From: Pseudomonas huaxiensis
GTDB lineage: Bacteria > Pseudomonadota > Gammaproteobacteria > Pseudomonadales > Pseudomonadaceae
DNA: 64,000 nt
Direction: 5' to 3'
Assembly (NCBI RefSeq): GCF_003231275.1
Contig: NZ_QKVL01000011.1
Coordinates: 62,001-126,000, forward strand
Below are positions 1-9,318 of this stretch, piece by piece. Position 1 is the stretch's first letter; every line of letters begins with the position of its first letter. A model generated the notes under the pieces. It worked only from the letters and a program-made list of their open reading frames with translations. It searched no databases and was not told the origin of the DNA. Made by a program: the position numbers and the translations under genes.

Positions 1-84
1 AAAACACTAGAAAACTCCCATCATGCGCCTGGCAGTCGTGACCCAGGGGCTAGACTCAGTCTTCACGACTCGGGAGCCCCCGCC

Positions 85-564
85 ATGACCGCCAAGAACA
101 CCATCTGCCTCTGGTACGACCACAATGCCCTGGAGGCCGCCACTTTCTACGCCGCCACCTTCCCGGACAGCGCCGTCACCGCCGTGCACGAAGCCCCCGG
201 CGATTACCCTTCGGGCAAGCAAGGCGATGTGATCACCGTGGAATTCACCGTCATGGGCCTCCCCTGCCTGGGCCTCAACGGCGGGCCCGTCTTCACCCAT
301 AACGAGGCGTTTTCCTTCCAGGTCGCCACCGACGACCAAACCGAAACCGACCGCCTGTGGAACGCCATCATCAACCACGGTGGCGAAGCCAGCGCCTGCG
401 GCTGGTGCCGGGACAAATGGGGTATTTCCTGGCAGATCACCCCGCGCGTCCTCACTACCGCCATCGCCAGCCCGGACCGCGCCGCAGCCAAGCGCGCCTT
501 CGAAGCCATGATGCAGATGAGCAAGATCGACATCGCCACCATCGAGGCTGCGTTCAAGGGCTGA
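85..564 (+). CDS. VOC-fold protein, PhnB/3-demethylubiquinone methyltransferase-like
   Basis: A 159-residue protein of the vicinal-oxygen-chelate (glyoxalase/bleomycin-resistance) superfamily, in the PhnB-like branch often labelled 3-demethylubiquinone-9 3-methyltransferase. Typical features are the N-terminal TICLWYDHNALEAATFY strand-helix, the PCLGLNGGPVFTHNEAFSF segment and the later CGWCRDKWGISWQITP strand. The ATG at 85 follows GGGAG at a good distance. Proteins of this branch are single-domain, probably dimeric and cytosolic; their substrate is generally unknown and the methyltransferase label is not supported by any SAM-binding motif here. It is read in the same direction as the zinc alcohol dehydrogenase about 100 bases downstream, but a shared transcript is only a guess. 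Confidence 0.85.
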   Translation: MTAKNTICLWYDHNALEAATFYAATFPDSAVTAVHEAPGDYPSGKQGDVITVEFTVMGLPCLGLNGGPVFTHNEAFSFQVATDDQTETDRLWNAIINHGGEASACGWCRDKWGISWQITPRVLTTAIASPDRAAAKRAFEAMMQMSKIDIATIEAAFKG

Positions 565-664
565 TCGCGAGGATCAGGCAAGAACACGGTCGAAATGGGT
601 TACCGGCGCTCGCCGCTTCGCGCGGAACATGGGCCTGTCTTCACCCCTTCTCAGGAGTCCTTTC

Positions 665-1714
665 ATGCAAGTCATCGCCTACGGCGCCCATGCCAGCGAC
701 AAACCACTGGAACCGCTGACCATCACCCGTCGCGAGCCCGGTGCCCACGACGTGCAGATCGACATCGCCTTCTGCGGCATCTGCCACTCCGATCTGCATC
801 AGGTCCGCTCCGAATGGGAAGGCACCCAGTACCCGTGCGTACCCGGCCATGAAATCGTCGGTCGCGTGACCCACGTCGGCGCCCACGTCAGCGGCTTCAA
901 GCCCGGCGATCTGGTCGGCATTGGCTGCATCGTCGACAGTTGCAAGCACTGCGCTGACTGCGATGACGGCCTGGAAAACTACTGCGACGGCATGATCGGC
1001 ACCTACAATTTCCCGACCCCGGACGCGCCCGGCTGGACCCTCGGCGGCTACTCGCAGCAGATCGTCGTCCACGAACGCTACGTCCTGCGCATCACCCACC
1101 CGGAAGAACAGCTTGCGGCCGTCGCCCCACTGCTCTGCGCCGGCATCACTACCTACTCACCGCTACGCACCTGGGGTGCGGGGCCTGGCAAGAAGGTCGG
1201 CGTGGTCGGCATCGGCGGGCTCGGCCATATGGGCATCAAACTGGCCCATGCCATGGGCGCTCACGTAGTGGCCTTCACCACCTCCGAATCGAAACGCGAA
1301 GCGGCCTTCGAACTGGGCGCGGACGAAGTGGTGGTGTCGCGCAACGCCGCGGAAATGGCAGCGCATGGCAAGTCCTTCGACCTGATCCTCAACACTGTCG
1401 CCGCGCCCCATGACCTGGATGCCTTCCTCGTGCTGCTCAAGCGCGACGGCACTCTGGCCTTGGTCGGCGCCCCGGCCACCAGCCACCCGTCCCCGAATGT
1501 GTTCAACCTGATCATGAAACGCCGTGCCATCGCCGGTTCGATGATCGGCGGCATCCCGGAAACCCAGGAAATGCTCGATTTCTGCGCTGCACACAAGATC
1601 GTCGCCGACATCGAACTGGTCCGCGCGGACCAAATCAACGACAGCTACGAGCGGATGCTCAACGGCGATGTGAAATACCGGTTCGTGATTGATAACGCCA
1701 CGCTGGCGGGTTGA
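665..1714 (+). CDS. Zinc-dependent NAD(P) alcohol dehydrogenase (YahK/cinnamyl-alcohol type)
   Basis: A 349-residue medium-chain dehydrogenase that should interconvert aldehydes and alcohols with NADP(H). The catalytic zinc site is visible as CGICHSDLH (Cys40) and PGHE (His62, Glu63), with a third ligand Cys in APLLCAGIT. The four structural-zinc cysteines lie in the SCKHCADCDDGLENYC stretch. The Rossmann dinucleotide motif is VGIGGLGHMG. An upstream in-frame ATG exists at 629, but CAGGAG sits about 8 bases before 665 and the family begins with MQVIAYGAH-like sequence, so 665 is chosen. Sequence closest in character to YahK/AdhA broad aldehyde reductases; the physiological substrate cannot be read from the sequence. 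Confidence 0.92.
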   Translation: MQVIAYGAHASDKPLEPLTITRREPGAHDVQIDIAFCGICHSDLHQVRSEWEGTQYPCVPGHEIVGRVTHVGAHVSGFKPGDLVGIGCIVDSCKHCADCDDGLENYCDGMIGTYNFPTPDAPGWTLGGYSQQIVVHERYVLRITHPEEQLAAVAPLLCAGITTYSPLRTWGAGPGKKVGVVGIGGLGHMGIKLAHAMGAHVVAFTTSESKREAAFELGADEVVVSRNAAEMAAHGKSFDLILNTVAAPHDLDAFLVLLKRDGTLALVGAPATSHPSPNVFNLIMKRRAIAGSMIGGIPETQEMLDFCAAHKIVADIELVRADQINDSYERMLNGDVKYRFVIDNATLAG

Positions 1715-2014
1715 TGCCCAAGGTGACCGCTACGCAGAGAATCTGAAAAAAGGGCGTTTGCATCCGTCTATCGGAAAACCACAGACCACGACGCAAGCCC
1801 GACGAGCGGTCACCACCACCCAAACATCAGGGAAAACGTTTGCTCTGCACATCAGGATCACGCGGAATGTGACAACCATCAAGGAACAGGGAAAACAACC
1901 GGGAATTATTCCCGTTCACGCTGTCCATTGCTGCTATGGTTAGTCACTGGCCCCAAAGGCCCAGATTCGGGACGTCATTCAGGGTTATCGGCAGCACGAT
2001 ACAAGGAGGCCTGT
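1715..2014. other. Intergenic region with no recognised gene
   Basis: About 300 bases between the zinc alcohol dehydrogenase and the DUF1652 gene. I see no convincing coding frame, REP palindrome or strong hairpin. It should contain the promoter of the downstream small gene, but I cannot assign -35/-10 boxes with confidence. Confidence 0.5.
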
Positions 2015-2275
2015 ATGAACAAGCTCACGTTTCCAGGCGCATGCCAGATGATGCGCTGGCATTTCCATCCGCTGGGCTTCGAAGCCACCATGGACGCCCC
2101 GCGCAGCATGGTTGCCCGTCTTTTCGACCGCGCCACCGGCGAGACCTTGCTGGCCATTGCCGGCATCCCCTGCTCCACCGTCATGGCCGCCCACGATGTG
2201 GAACGGATCATCGAAGCGGTGGAGGACGAACTGGAAGCCTTCCAGCCGTCCTGCGCTCTGCAGCGCACCGCCTGA
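2015..2275 (+). CDS. DUF1652 family protein
   Basis: An 86-residue protein of the DUF1652 family, which as far as I know is found mainly in Pseudomonas. Recognised from the conserved N-terminal TFPGACQMMRWHFHPLGFE stretch, the MDAPRSMVARLFDRATGE segment and the helical VERIIEAVEDELEAF tail. The ATG at 2015 is preceded by a perfect AAGGAGG (2003-2009), which decides against the longer frame opening at 1928. No function is established for the family. It has no signal peptide or membrane segment, so it is probably cytosolic. It converges on the cyclic-di-GMP gene that ends three bases further on. Confidence 0.85.
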   Translation: MNKLTFPGACQMMRWHFHPLGFEATMDAPRSMVARLFDRATGETLLAIAGIPCSTVMAAHDVERIIEAVEDELEAFQPSCALQRTA

Positions 2276-2278
2276 CCG

Positions 2279-4363
2279 TCAGGGTCGGGCCTGGCTAGCC
2301 ATCACTTTCTCGATATCACTCAGAAAACGCTCGGGCGGCACCGGCTGGCCGAGCAAGTAACCCTGCAACGAATCACACCCCAGCCGTGTCAGGAAATCCT
2401 GCTGACGGTCGGTTTCCACGCCTTCGGCAACGATCCGCAAACCCAAAGCCTGCCCCAGGGCGACGATTGCCGAGACGATCGCCGCATCATCACTGTCGTG
2501 CTCCAGGTCGCGGACAAAACCGCGGTCGATCTTCAGCTCATTGGCCGGCAGGCGCTTGAGGTACATCAGGCTCGAATAGCCGGTGCCGAAGTCATCGATC
2601 GACAAATCCACGCCCATGTCCGACAGGCGCTGCAGCACGCAGAGGCTGGCGTCGGCATCGTGCATGGCGGTGGTTTCGGTGATTTCCAGGGTCAGGCTGT
2701 TGGGCGGCAGGTTGTTGCGTTCGAGCGCTGCGGCCACGCTGTCGACCAGCCCGGCATGACAGAACTGGATGGCCGAAAGGTTCACTGCAATCCGCCAGTC
2801 ACTGTGGCCCTGGTCGAACCAGATGCGCATCTGCCGGCAGGCTTCTTCCAGCACCCATTCGCCAATGGGAATGATCAGGCCGGTCTTTTCCGCGAGAACG
2901 ATGAAACGGTCCGGCAGCAGCAGGCCCATGCTCGGGTGATCCCAGCGCAGCAGCGCCTCGGCACCGATTGGATGGCGGCCCACCGCGTCGAACTTGGGCT
3001 GGTAGAACAGCCGGAACTGCTTCTGCTCCACCGCTGTGCGCAGGTCCTGAAGCAACTGCAGTTGCAGGCGCGCGTTGCTGTTCATCGACACGTCGAAGAA
3101 GCTGTAGCCGTTTTTGCCGGCGTTCTTGGCGTGATACATGGCGGCGTCGGCGTTGCGCAGCAACTCGTGCTGGTCGTTGCCATTGCCAGGGTAGAGCACG
3201 ATGCCGATGCTGGCGGAAATCTGCAGGCTCTGCTCCGCGACGCGGAAGGAGCGGGAGACCAGATTGACCTGTTTTGCCGCGACGCTGACCGCGTCGTCCG
3301 GGTCTTCCAGCTCAACCAGCAGAACGAATTCGTCACCGCCAATCCGCGCCAGGGTGTCCTGGCTGTGCAGGTGGCCGCGCAGGCGCAGGGCGACTTCCTT
3401 GAGCAACTGGTCACCGGTGTGGTGGCCGAAGGCATCGTTTACCGGCTTGAAACCGTCGAGATCGATGAACATCAACGCAAAACAACCGCCATGTTCCGCC
3501 ACTTTGCTCATTGCCTGGTCGATGCGGTCGGCCAGCAAGGTGCGGTTGGGCAAGCCGGTCAGGGTGTCGTGCAACGCCAACTGGGTGAGTTCCTGGTTGG
3601 CGAGGGTCAGCGAGCGCGCCAGATCGGCGGTGCGCGCCTCCAGACGGGCGTCCAGCACCGAGGTCAACAAGGCCACGGCGAGCACCGCCAGGGTGGTGAT
3701 CAGCACCAGATAATCGAGGCCGTCGCCACTCACGCCCTCGTTGAAGGCACCGCAGAAACTGCCGTCGGGGAAGTTCGCCGCAGCCATGCCGGTGTAGTGC
3801 ATGCCGACGATCGCCACCCCCATGACCACCGCTGCCCCGCCGCGCACCTGGCGCACATACGGCGTGTGGCGGCGCAGGTGAAAGGCGATCCACAGCGCCG
3901 CCATCGATGCACCGACCGCAATCAGCAGCGACAGGCCAAACAGCGCAACGTCGTACTCGATACCCGGCTGCATGCGCAACGCCGCCATGCCGGTGTAGTG
4001 CATGCAACTGATGCCCGCGCCCATGATCCCGGCGCCCAGCAGCAACATGTGTAGCGGCAGGCTGGTCTGGCTGACCAGCCACAGGGCAAAACCCGAAGAC
4101 AGCACGGCGATGACCAGCGACAGCACAGTCAAGGTGAGGTCATAGCCCAACTGGATCGGCAGGCTGAAGGCCAGCATGCCGATGAAATGCATCGACCAGA
4201 TGCCCATGCCCATGGCCAGCGCGCCACCGCCCATCCACAGATAGACCGCCCGCCCCTTGGCGGTGGCCAGGCGTCCGGTGAGGTCAAGGGCGGTGTAGGA
4301 AGCGAGGATCGCCACGCAGAGCGATATGACGACCAGAGTAGGTGAGTAACTGCCAATCAACAT
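2279..4363 (-). CDS. MHYT-GGDEF-EAL cyclic-di-GMP protein
   Basis: A 694-residue inner-membrane signalling protein. The N-terminal MHYT sensor has several membrane segments with three His-rich motifs (MHFIGM, MHYTGM, MHYTGM); such domains have been proposed to bind copper and sense oxygen, CO or NO. It is followed by a GGDEF diguanylate cyclase domain with an intact ARIGGDEF motif (about residues 342-346) and an EAL phosphodiesterase domain with intact GAEALLRW (about residue 469), ESxxD-type DDFGTGYSS and terminal LGQPVP segments. Both catalytic signatures look intact, so it may make or break down c-di-GMP; direction cannot be told from sequence. The start at 4363 (MLIGSYSPTL) matches the usual family start and follows GGAAAG; a longer frame from 4396 exists. 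Confidence 0.93.
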   Translation of the reverse strand: MLIGSYSPTLVVISLCVAILASYTALDLTGRLATAKGRAVYLWMGGGALAMGMGIWSMHFIGMLAFSLPIQLGYDLTLTVLSLVIAVLSSGFALWLVSQTSLPLHMLLLGAGIMGAGISCMHYTGMAALRMQPGIEYDVALFGLSLLIAVGASMAALWIAFHLRRHTPYVRQVRGGAAVVMGVAIVGMHYTGMAAANFPDGSFCGAFNEGVSGDGLDYLVLITTLAVLAVALLTSVLDARLEARTADLARSLTLANQELTQLALHDTLTGLPNRTLLADRIDQAMSKVAEHGGCFALMFIDLDGFKPVNDAFGHHTGDQLLKEVALRLRGHLHSQDTLARIGGDEFVLLVELEDPDDAVSVAAKQVNLVSRSFRVAEQSLQISASIGIVLYPGNGNDQHELLRNADAAMYHAKNAGKNGYSFFDVSMNSNARLQLQLLQDLRTAVEQKQFRLFYQPKFDAVGRHPIGAEALLRWDHPSMGLLLPDRFIVLAEKTGLIIPIGEWVLEEACRQMRIWFDQGHSDWRIAVNLSAIQFCHAGLVDSVAAALERNNLPPNSLTLEITETTAMHDADASLCVLQRLSDMGVDLSIDDFGTGYSSLMYLKRLPANELKIDRGFVRDLEHDSDDAAIVSAIVALGQALGLRIVAEGVETDRQQDFLTRLGCDSLQGYLLGQPVPPERFLSDIEKVMASQARP

Positions 4364-4537
4364 GAGGCTTTCCACGAATGGGGCTGGAGAGGGCAATTTG
4401 CCAGCCCATAAAAGCCGATGATTGTACTCAACCTTTCGCGAAACGCACGGAGTTTCAGCCGGTTGGTGAGGGGATTTTGCCGGGGGCCATCAAGGGGGTG
4501 CCTGGGGTGGGATTTCGCCATTTTTGTGGCGACCCTG

Positions 4538-4644
4538 CGGGCCTCATCGCCGCAAGGCCGGCTCCCACCGGCACTGGCTGAACGCGATTTCAGGTATCTG
4601 GCGCAGAACCTGTGGGAGCCGGTCTTGCCGGCGATGAGGCCGGC
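4538..4644. repeat. REP doublet (REPIN-like) behind the efflux operon
   Basis: Two REP-type units in opposite orientation: GGGCCTCATCGCCGCAAGG... with GGCTCCCACCGG (4539-4571), and CCTGTGGGAGCC... with GGCGATGAGGCCGG (4609-4643). Each can form its own hairpin and the two can pair with each other. They fill most of the 308-base gap between the MHYT-GGDEF-EAL gene and the end of the efflux operon; nothing else is recognisable there. The structure could also stop or stabilise the efflux transcript. Confidence 0.75.
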
Positions 4645-4671
4645 TGGAACAACACTGTTGCGCTGCCCGCG

Positions 4672-6156
4672 TCACTCCTCGGTAAACGACTGCTGCGCAT
4701 CCCAGCCACCACCCAAGGCCGCAATCAACTGCACGCTGGCCACCAATCGCCCCTGCAACAGGGTCAGCGCACTGCGCTCGTTGCTCAAGGCGGTGGTTTG
4801 CACGTTGACCACGTCCAGATAACCGATCAGCCCTGCCCGGTACTGGTTCTCGGTCAGGCGCAGCGATTCACGCGCCGATTCCAGCGCCTCCTGGCGCACA
4901 TTCGCCTCGTCGCCGTAGACCTTGAGCTGGACCAGGTAGTTTTCCACTTCGCGGAAGCCATCCAGCACGGTCTGCCGGTACTGCGCCACGGTCTGGTCAT
5001 AGACCGCCACCGTCCGGTCGACTTCCGCCGAGCGCTTGCCGGCATCGAACAAGGTCATGGCCAGGCTCGGGCCCACCGACCAGAAACGGTTCGGCAAGCT
5101 GATCCAGTTGCTGAAGGTGCTACTGCTGTAGCCACCGCTCAAGCTCAGGCTCAAATCCGGGAAGTAAGCGGCCCGGGCCACGCCGATACCGGCGTTGGCA
5201 GCCATGACCTTGCGCTCGGCCGAGGCGATATCGGGACGCCGCTCCAGCAGTTGCGACGGCAATTCCAGCGGAATCTGCGGCAACCCCGGGATAGTGGTAG
5301 TCGGCGCCAGGGCGAACTCCGCCGGCAGCTTGCCCATCAGCACGGCAATGGCGTTTTCCAGTTGCGCGCGCTGCCAGACCAGGTCCACCAGGTCTGCCTC
5401 GGTACTCTTGAGCTGGGTTTGCGCCTGGGCGACCGCGTCCTTGCCGGAAACGCCCGCCTTGTACTGGTTCTGGGTCATTTTCAGCGAACGCTGATAGGTC
5501 GCCAGGGTCGCCTCGAGCAAGCGCTTCTGTTCGTCAATCACGCGCAGTTGCAGGTAGTTCTGCACCAGCTCGGACTGGAGGCTCAAGCGTATCGCCGCCA
5601 TGTCGGCCAGGCTCGCTTCGGCACTGGCCTCGTCGGCATTCAGGCCTTCACGCAGCTTGCCCCACAGGTCGATTTCCCAACTGACACCCAACTGGGTGCT
5701 ATAGGTGTCGCGGATACCGCTGCTGTTGTTGCTCAGGCTCGAACTGCTGCTGCCCGTGCCCTGGCTCGAACGGGTCTTGCCGGCGCTCAGGTCGAGGCTG
5801 GGGAACAGCGACGCCCGCGAGCTGCGCACCAGGGCCTGGGCCTGCCGGTACTGGGCCTCGTACTGGCGCACGGTCTGGTTGCTGGCATTGAGCTGCTCGA
5901 CCAGGCCGTTCAGTTGCGCGTCGCCGTACAGCTCCCACCAGGCGCCACGGGCCAGGGCGTCGGACGGGTTGGCCTGGGTCCAGCCTTCGGCATGCTTGAA
6001 CGGCACCGCGGTGTTCATCTCCGGGCGCTGGTAATCGGGGCTCAGGGTACAGGCGCTGAGCATCGCCACGCACAGGCTGGCAGCCAGCAGGCGCGAGCCC
6101 CGGGCGCCGAGCAGGCGCAACAGCGAAGAATCGGAAAGCAAGACAGGTTGACTCAT
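4672..6156 (-). CDS. opmB: Outer-membrane efflux lipoprotein, NodT/OprM family (OpmB-type)
   Basis: A 494-residue outer-membrane channel of a tripartite RND pump. A lipoprotein signal ends in a lipobox (LSAC), followed by TLSPDYQRPE and two OEP repeats rich in coiled coil (for example SRASLFPSLDLSAGKTRSS, and the LERRPDIASAERKVMAANAGIGVARAAYFP region in two parts), typical of TolC-like alpha-barrels. The ATG at 6156 overlaps the stop of the upstream RND gene (ATGA), which fixes the start; a longer frame begins at 6198. It is the last gene of the minus-strand operon membrane fusion protein - RND - RND - outer membrane channel, the order of P. aeruginosa muxABC-opmB. Symbol assigned by operon order. 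Confidence 0.9.
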   Translation of the reverse strand: MSQPVLLSDSSLLRLLGARGSRLLAASLCVAMLSACTLSPDYQRPEMNTAVPFKHAEGWTQANPSDALARGAWWELYGDAQLNGLVEQLNASNQTVRQYEAQYRQAQALVRSSRASLFPSLDLSAGKTRSSQGTGSSSSSLSNNSSGIRDTYSTQLGVSWEIDLWGKLREGLNADEASAEASLADMAAIRLSLQSELVQNYLQLRVIDEQKRLLEATLATYQRSLKMTQNQYKAGVSGKDAVAQAQTQLKSTEADLVDLVWQRAQLENAIAVLMGKLPAEFALAPTTTIPGLPQIPLELPSQLLERRPDIASAERKVMAANAGIGVARAAYFPDLSLSLSGGYSSSTFSNWISLPNRFWSVGPSLAMTLFDAGKRSAEVDRTVAVYDQTVAQYRQTVLDGFREVENYLVQLKVYGDEANVRQEALESARESLRLTENQYRAGLIGYLDVVNVQTTALSNERSALTLLQGRLVASVQLIAALGGGWDAQQSFTEE

Positions 6157-9100
6157 AGCGGGGTTTCCAGGGCTGCGTCGGTCCGCACTCCGCGCCAACG
6201 GTTGAAGCGATGGCGCAGGCGGTCCAGATAGAGGTAGACCACCGGGGTGGTGTAAAGCGTGAGCACTTGGCTGAAGACCAGGCCGCCAATGATGGTCACA
6301 CCCAGCGGCTGGCGCATTTCCGAGCCTTCGGCGGTGCCGAGCAACAGCGGCAAGGCGCCGAGGATCGCGGCCAGGGTGGTCATCAGGATCGGCCGCAGGC
6401 GCAGCAGGCAGGCGCGGCGGATCGATTCTTCCGGGTCCAGGCCTTCATTACGCTCCAGTTGCAGCGCCAGGTCGATCATCAGAATGGCGTTTTTCTTGAC
6501 CACGCCGATCAGCAGGAACAGCCCCAGCAGCGAGATCAGGCTGAACTCGCCACCGGTGACGTACAGCGTGAGCAAGGCCCCTACCCCGGCCGACGGCAAG
6601 GTCGAGAGGATGGTCAGCGGATGAATGTAGCTTTCGTACAGGATGCCCAGCACCAGGTACACCAGCACCAGAGCGCCGAGGATCATCAGCGGCTGGCCTT
6701 GCTGGGTCTTGCTGAAGGCGTCGGCCGTGCCGCCGAGCTTGGCGATCACCGACTCCGGCAGACCGACCTTGGCCACCGCCCGCTCCACCGCGGCCAGGGC
6801 CTGGTCGGGGCTATAGCCTTCGGCGACGTCGAAGGAAATGTCCTCGGAGGCGAACTGTCCTTCGTGGCTGACCCGGTCGTTGGCCAGGCTGTTCTCGTAA
6901 CGGGCGAATGTCGACAGCGGCACCCGCGCGCCATCGGCGGTAATCACCTCGACCTGCTCCAGGGTACTTGGGTCCTGGGCATATTTCGGGTTGATCTCCA
7001 TCACCACCTGGTACTGGTTGAGGCTGTCGTAGATGGTGGAAATCTGCCGCTGGCTGTAGGCGTTGTTCAGCACCGCCGTAACCATGCTCATGTCGATGCC
7101 CAGGCGCTTGGCCTGCTCGCGGTCCACCACCAGGGTCACCTGCTGGGTGCCGCTGCCGTCACGGGCGTCGATGGCGGTCAGTTCCGGCAGCGCACGCAGC
7201 GCCGCCACGACTTTCGGGTACCAATCGCGCAGCGCCTGCAAATCACCGCTCTGCAAGGTGTAGAGGTACTGCGAGGTGCTCTGGTCGCGGCCACCGCCGC
7301 CCAGTTGCAGGTCCTGGTCGGCCATCAGGAACAGGCGGCCGCCCGGCACCTGCGGCATGTCCTTGCGCAGTCGCTCGATGACCTTTTGCGCGTCCAGCTT
7401 GCGCTCGGCAATCGGCTTGAGGCGCACCAGCACCATGGCGTTGTTGGTGCCGCTGTTGCCGCCGATAAAGCCGGCCACGCTCTGCACCGCCGGGTCGGCG
7501 AGCAAGGCGCGGCGGTAGATTTCCATCTTCGGCTGCATCACGGTGAACGACAGGCCGTCGTCGCCGCGGATGAAGCCCTGCAACTGGCCGGTGTCCTGCT
7601 GCGGCATCAGGGTCTTGGGCACCACCACATACAGCGCGATGTTCACGCCGATGGCCAGCAGCAGGCTGAACAGGGTCAGCTTGCGATGGCGCAGCGCCCA
7701 GCCGAGGCTGCGGTCGTAGCCGGCGATCATGCGTCGGTTCAGGCTGTCGCTCCAGCGTTGCAGGCGGGTCTGTCCGGCGTCGTGAGCATGGGGCTTGAGC
7801 CAGCGGGCGCAGAGCATCGGCGTCAGGGTCAGCGACACCACCAGGGAGACGATGATCGCCGACGCCATGGTGATGGAGAACTCGCGGAACAGCGCATTGA
7901 CGATGCCGCCCATGAACAGGATCGAGACGAACACCGCCACCAGCGACACGTTCATCGACAGCAGGGTGAAACCCACTTCCTTGGCCCCGAGATAGGCCGC
8001 GCGCATCGGCGGCTGACCGTCCTCGATATGCCGGGAAATGTTCTCCAGCACCACGATGGCATCGTCCACCACCAGCCCGGTGGCAAGAATCAGCGCCATC
8101 AACGACAGGTTGTTCAGCGAGAAACCGCACAGGTACATCACCGCGAAGGTGCCCACCAGCGACACCGGCACCGCCAGGGTCGGGATCAGCGAAGCACGGA
8201 AGTTGCCGAGGAACAGGTAGACCACCAGGATCACCAGCACCACCGCGATCAACAGGGTGTGCTCGGCTTCCTTGAGGGTCGCCTTGATCACCGGCGAGCG
8301 GTCCATGGCGATGTTCAACTGGACGCTGGACGGCAGCAGCGACTGCAGGGCCGGCAACTGCGCCTTGATCTGCTCCACAGTCTCGATGATGTTGGCGCCG
8401 GTCTGGCGGTTGATCACCAGCAACACCGCCTCGTCGTCGTTGAAGAAGCCACTGTTGTAGCGGTTTTCCACGCCGTCGCTGACTTTCGCCACATCGCTCA
8501 GGCGCAGCACCGAACCGTTCTGGTAACGGATCACCAGTGGCTCGTAGTCCTTGGCTTTCTCCAGTTGGTCATTGGCGCGCACCTGCCAGTTGCGTCCGGC
8601 ATCCTCGACGAAGCCCATGGGCCGGCGCTGGTTGGCCGCCGCCACTGTCTCGCGTACATCGTCCAGGGACAGGCCGTACTGGGTGAGCCTCTTCGGTTCC
8701 AGCTCGATGCGCACCGCCGGCAGCGAACTGCCGCCGATCTGCACCTCGCCGACCCCGGACACCTGGGACAGGCTCTGGGACAGGATGGTGGAGGCCAGGT
8801 CGTACAACTGCCCCTTCTGCAACACCTCGGAAGTCAGCGACAGGACCATGATCGGCGCCTGCGACGGGTTGATCTTCTTGTAGGTGGGCATGCTGCGCAT
8901 GCCGCTGGGCAAGAGGTTGCGCGTGGCGTTGATCGCCGCCTGCACCTCCCGCGCAGCGCCGTCGATGTCACGGTCGAGGTCGAAGCCGAGAATCACCCGG
9001 GTCGAGCCCTGGCTGGAACTGCTGGTCAGCGTGGTGACGCCGGCGATGGTGCCCAGCTTGCGCTCCAGCGGCGTCGCAACCGTGGCCGCCATGACCTCGG

Positions 9101-9266
9101 GGCTGGCCCCGGGCAGACTGGCCGAAACCACGATCACCGGAAAGTCCATCTTCGGCAGCGGTGCCACCGGCAACAGACCGAAGCTGACGCCGCCCAGCAG
9201 CAGGATCGCCAGGCTCAGCAGCATGGTCGCCACAGGGCGACGGATAAACGGGCCGGACAGGTTCAA
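6153..9266 (-). CDS. muxC: RND multidrug efflux pump subunit (MuxC/MdtC-type)
   Basis: A 1037-residue hydrophobe/amphiphile efflux (HAE1) pump with the standard twelve membrane segments and two large periplasmic loops. It begins MNLSGPFIRRPVATMLL and has the TM4 proton-relay motif GLVVDDAIVVLENI and the C-terminal GVVKKNAILMIDLAL segment. The start codon is TTG (9266-9264), preceded by CTGGAG; no ATG is better placed. In the E. coli MdtABC system the B and C pumps form a mixed trimer, so this protein probably works with the upstream RND protein. Expected to sit in the inner membrane and export drugs or detergents; the substrate range is not readable. Confidence 0.93.
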   Translation of the reverse strand: MNLSGPFIRRPVATMLLSLAILLLGGVSFGLLPVAPLPKMDFPVIVVSASLPGASPEVMAATVATPLERKLGTIAGVTTLTSSSSQGSTRVILGFDLDRDIDGAAREVQAAINATRNLLPSGMRSMPTYKKINPSQAPIMVLSLTSEVLQKGQLYDLASTILSQSLSQVSGVGEVQIGGSSLPAVRIELEPKRLTQYGLSLDDVRETVAAANQRRPMGFVEDAGRNWQVRANDQLEKAKDYEPLVIRYQNGSVLRLSDVAKVSDGVENRYNSGFFNDDEAVLLVINRQTGANIIETVEQIKAQLPALQSLLPSSVQLNIAMDRSPVIKATLKEAEHTLLIAVVLVILVVYLFLGNFRASLIPTLAVPVSLVGTFAVMYLCGFSLNNLSLMALILATGLVVDDAIVVLENISRHIEDGQPPMRAAYLGAKEVGFTLLSMNVSLVAVFVSILFMGGIVNALFREFSITMASAIIVSLVVSLTLTPMLCARWLKPHAHDAGQTRLQRWSDSLNRRMIAGYDRSLGWALRHRKLTLFSLLLAIGVNIALYVVVPKTLMPQQDTGQLQGFIRGDDGLSFTVMQPKMEIYRRALLADPAVQSVAGFIGGNSGTNNAMVLVRLKPIAERKLDAQKVIERLRKDMPQVPGGRLFLMADQDLQLGGGGRDQSTSQYLYTLQSGDLQALRDWYPKVVAALRALPELTAIDARDGSGTQQVTLVVDREQAKRLGIDMSMVTAVLNNAYSQRQISTIYDSLNQYQVVMEINPKYAQDPSTLEQVEVITADGARVPLSTFARYENSLANDRVSHEGQFASEDISFDVAEGYSPDQALAAVERAVAKVGLPESVIAKLGGTADAFSKTQQGQPLMILGALVLVYLVLGILYESYIHPLTILSTLPSAGVGALLTLYVTGGEFSLISLLGLFLLIGVVKKNAILMIDLALQLERNEGLDPEESIRRACLLRLRPILMTTLAAILGALPLLLGTAEGSEMRQPLGVTIIGGLVFSQVLTLYTTPVVYLYLDRLRHRFNRWRGVRTDAALETPL

Positions 9267-9318
9267 GGGCAGCTCCAGGTGACAAGCTGCACGCTACGAG
9301 CAGGGTTGCGAAGGCTGA

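Noticed and set aside
2498..4054. 518-codon plus-strand frame opposite the MHYT-GGDEF-EAL gene
   Set aside because: Antisense frame with low-complexity His/Gln/Val composition; the opposite strand encodes intact catalytic motifs.
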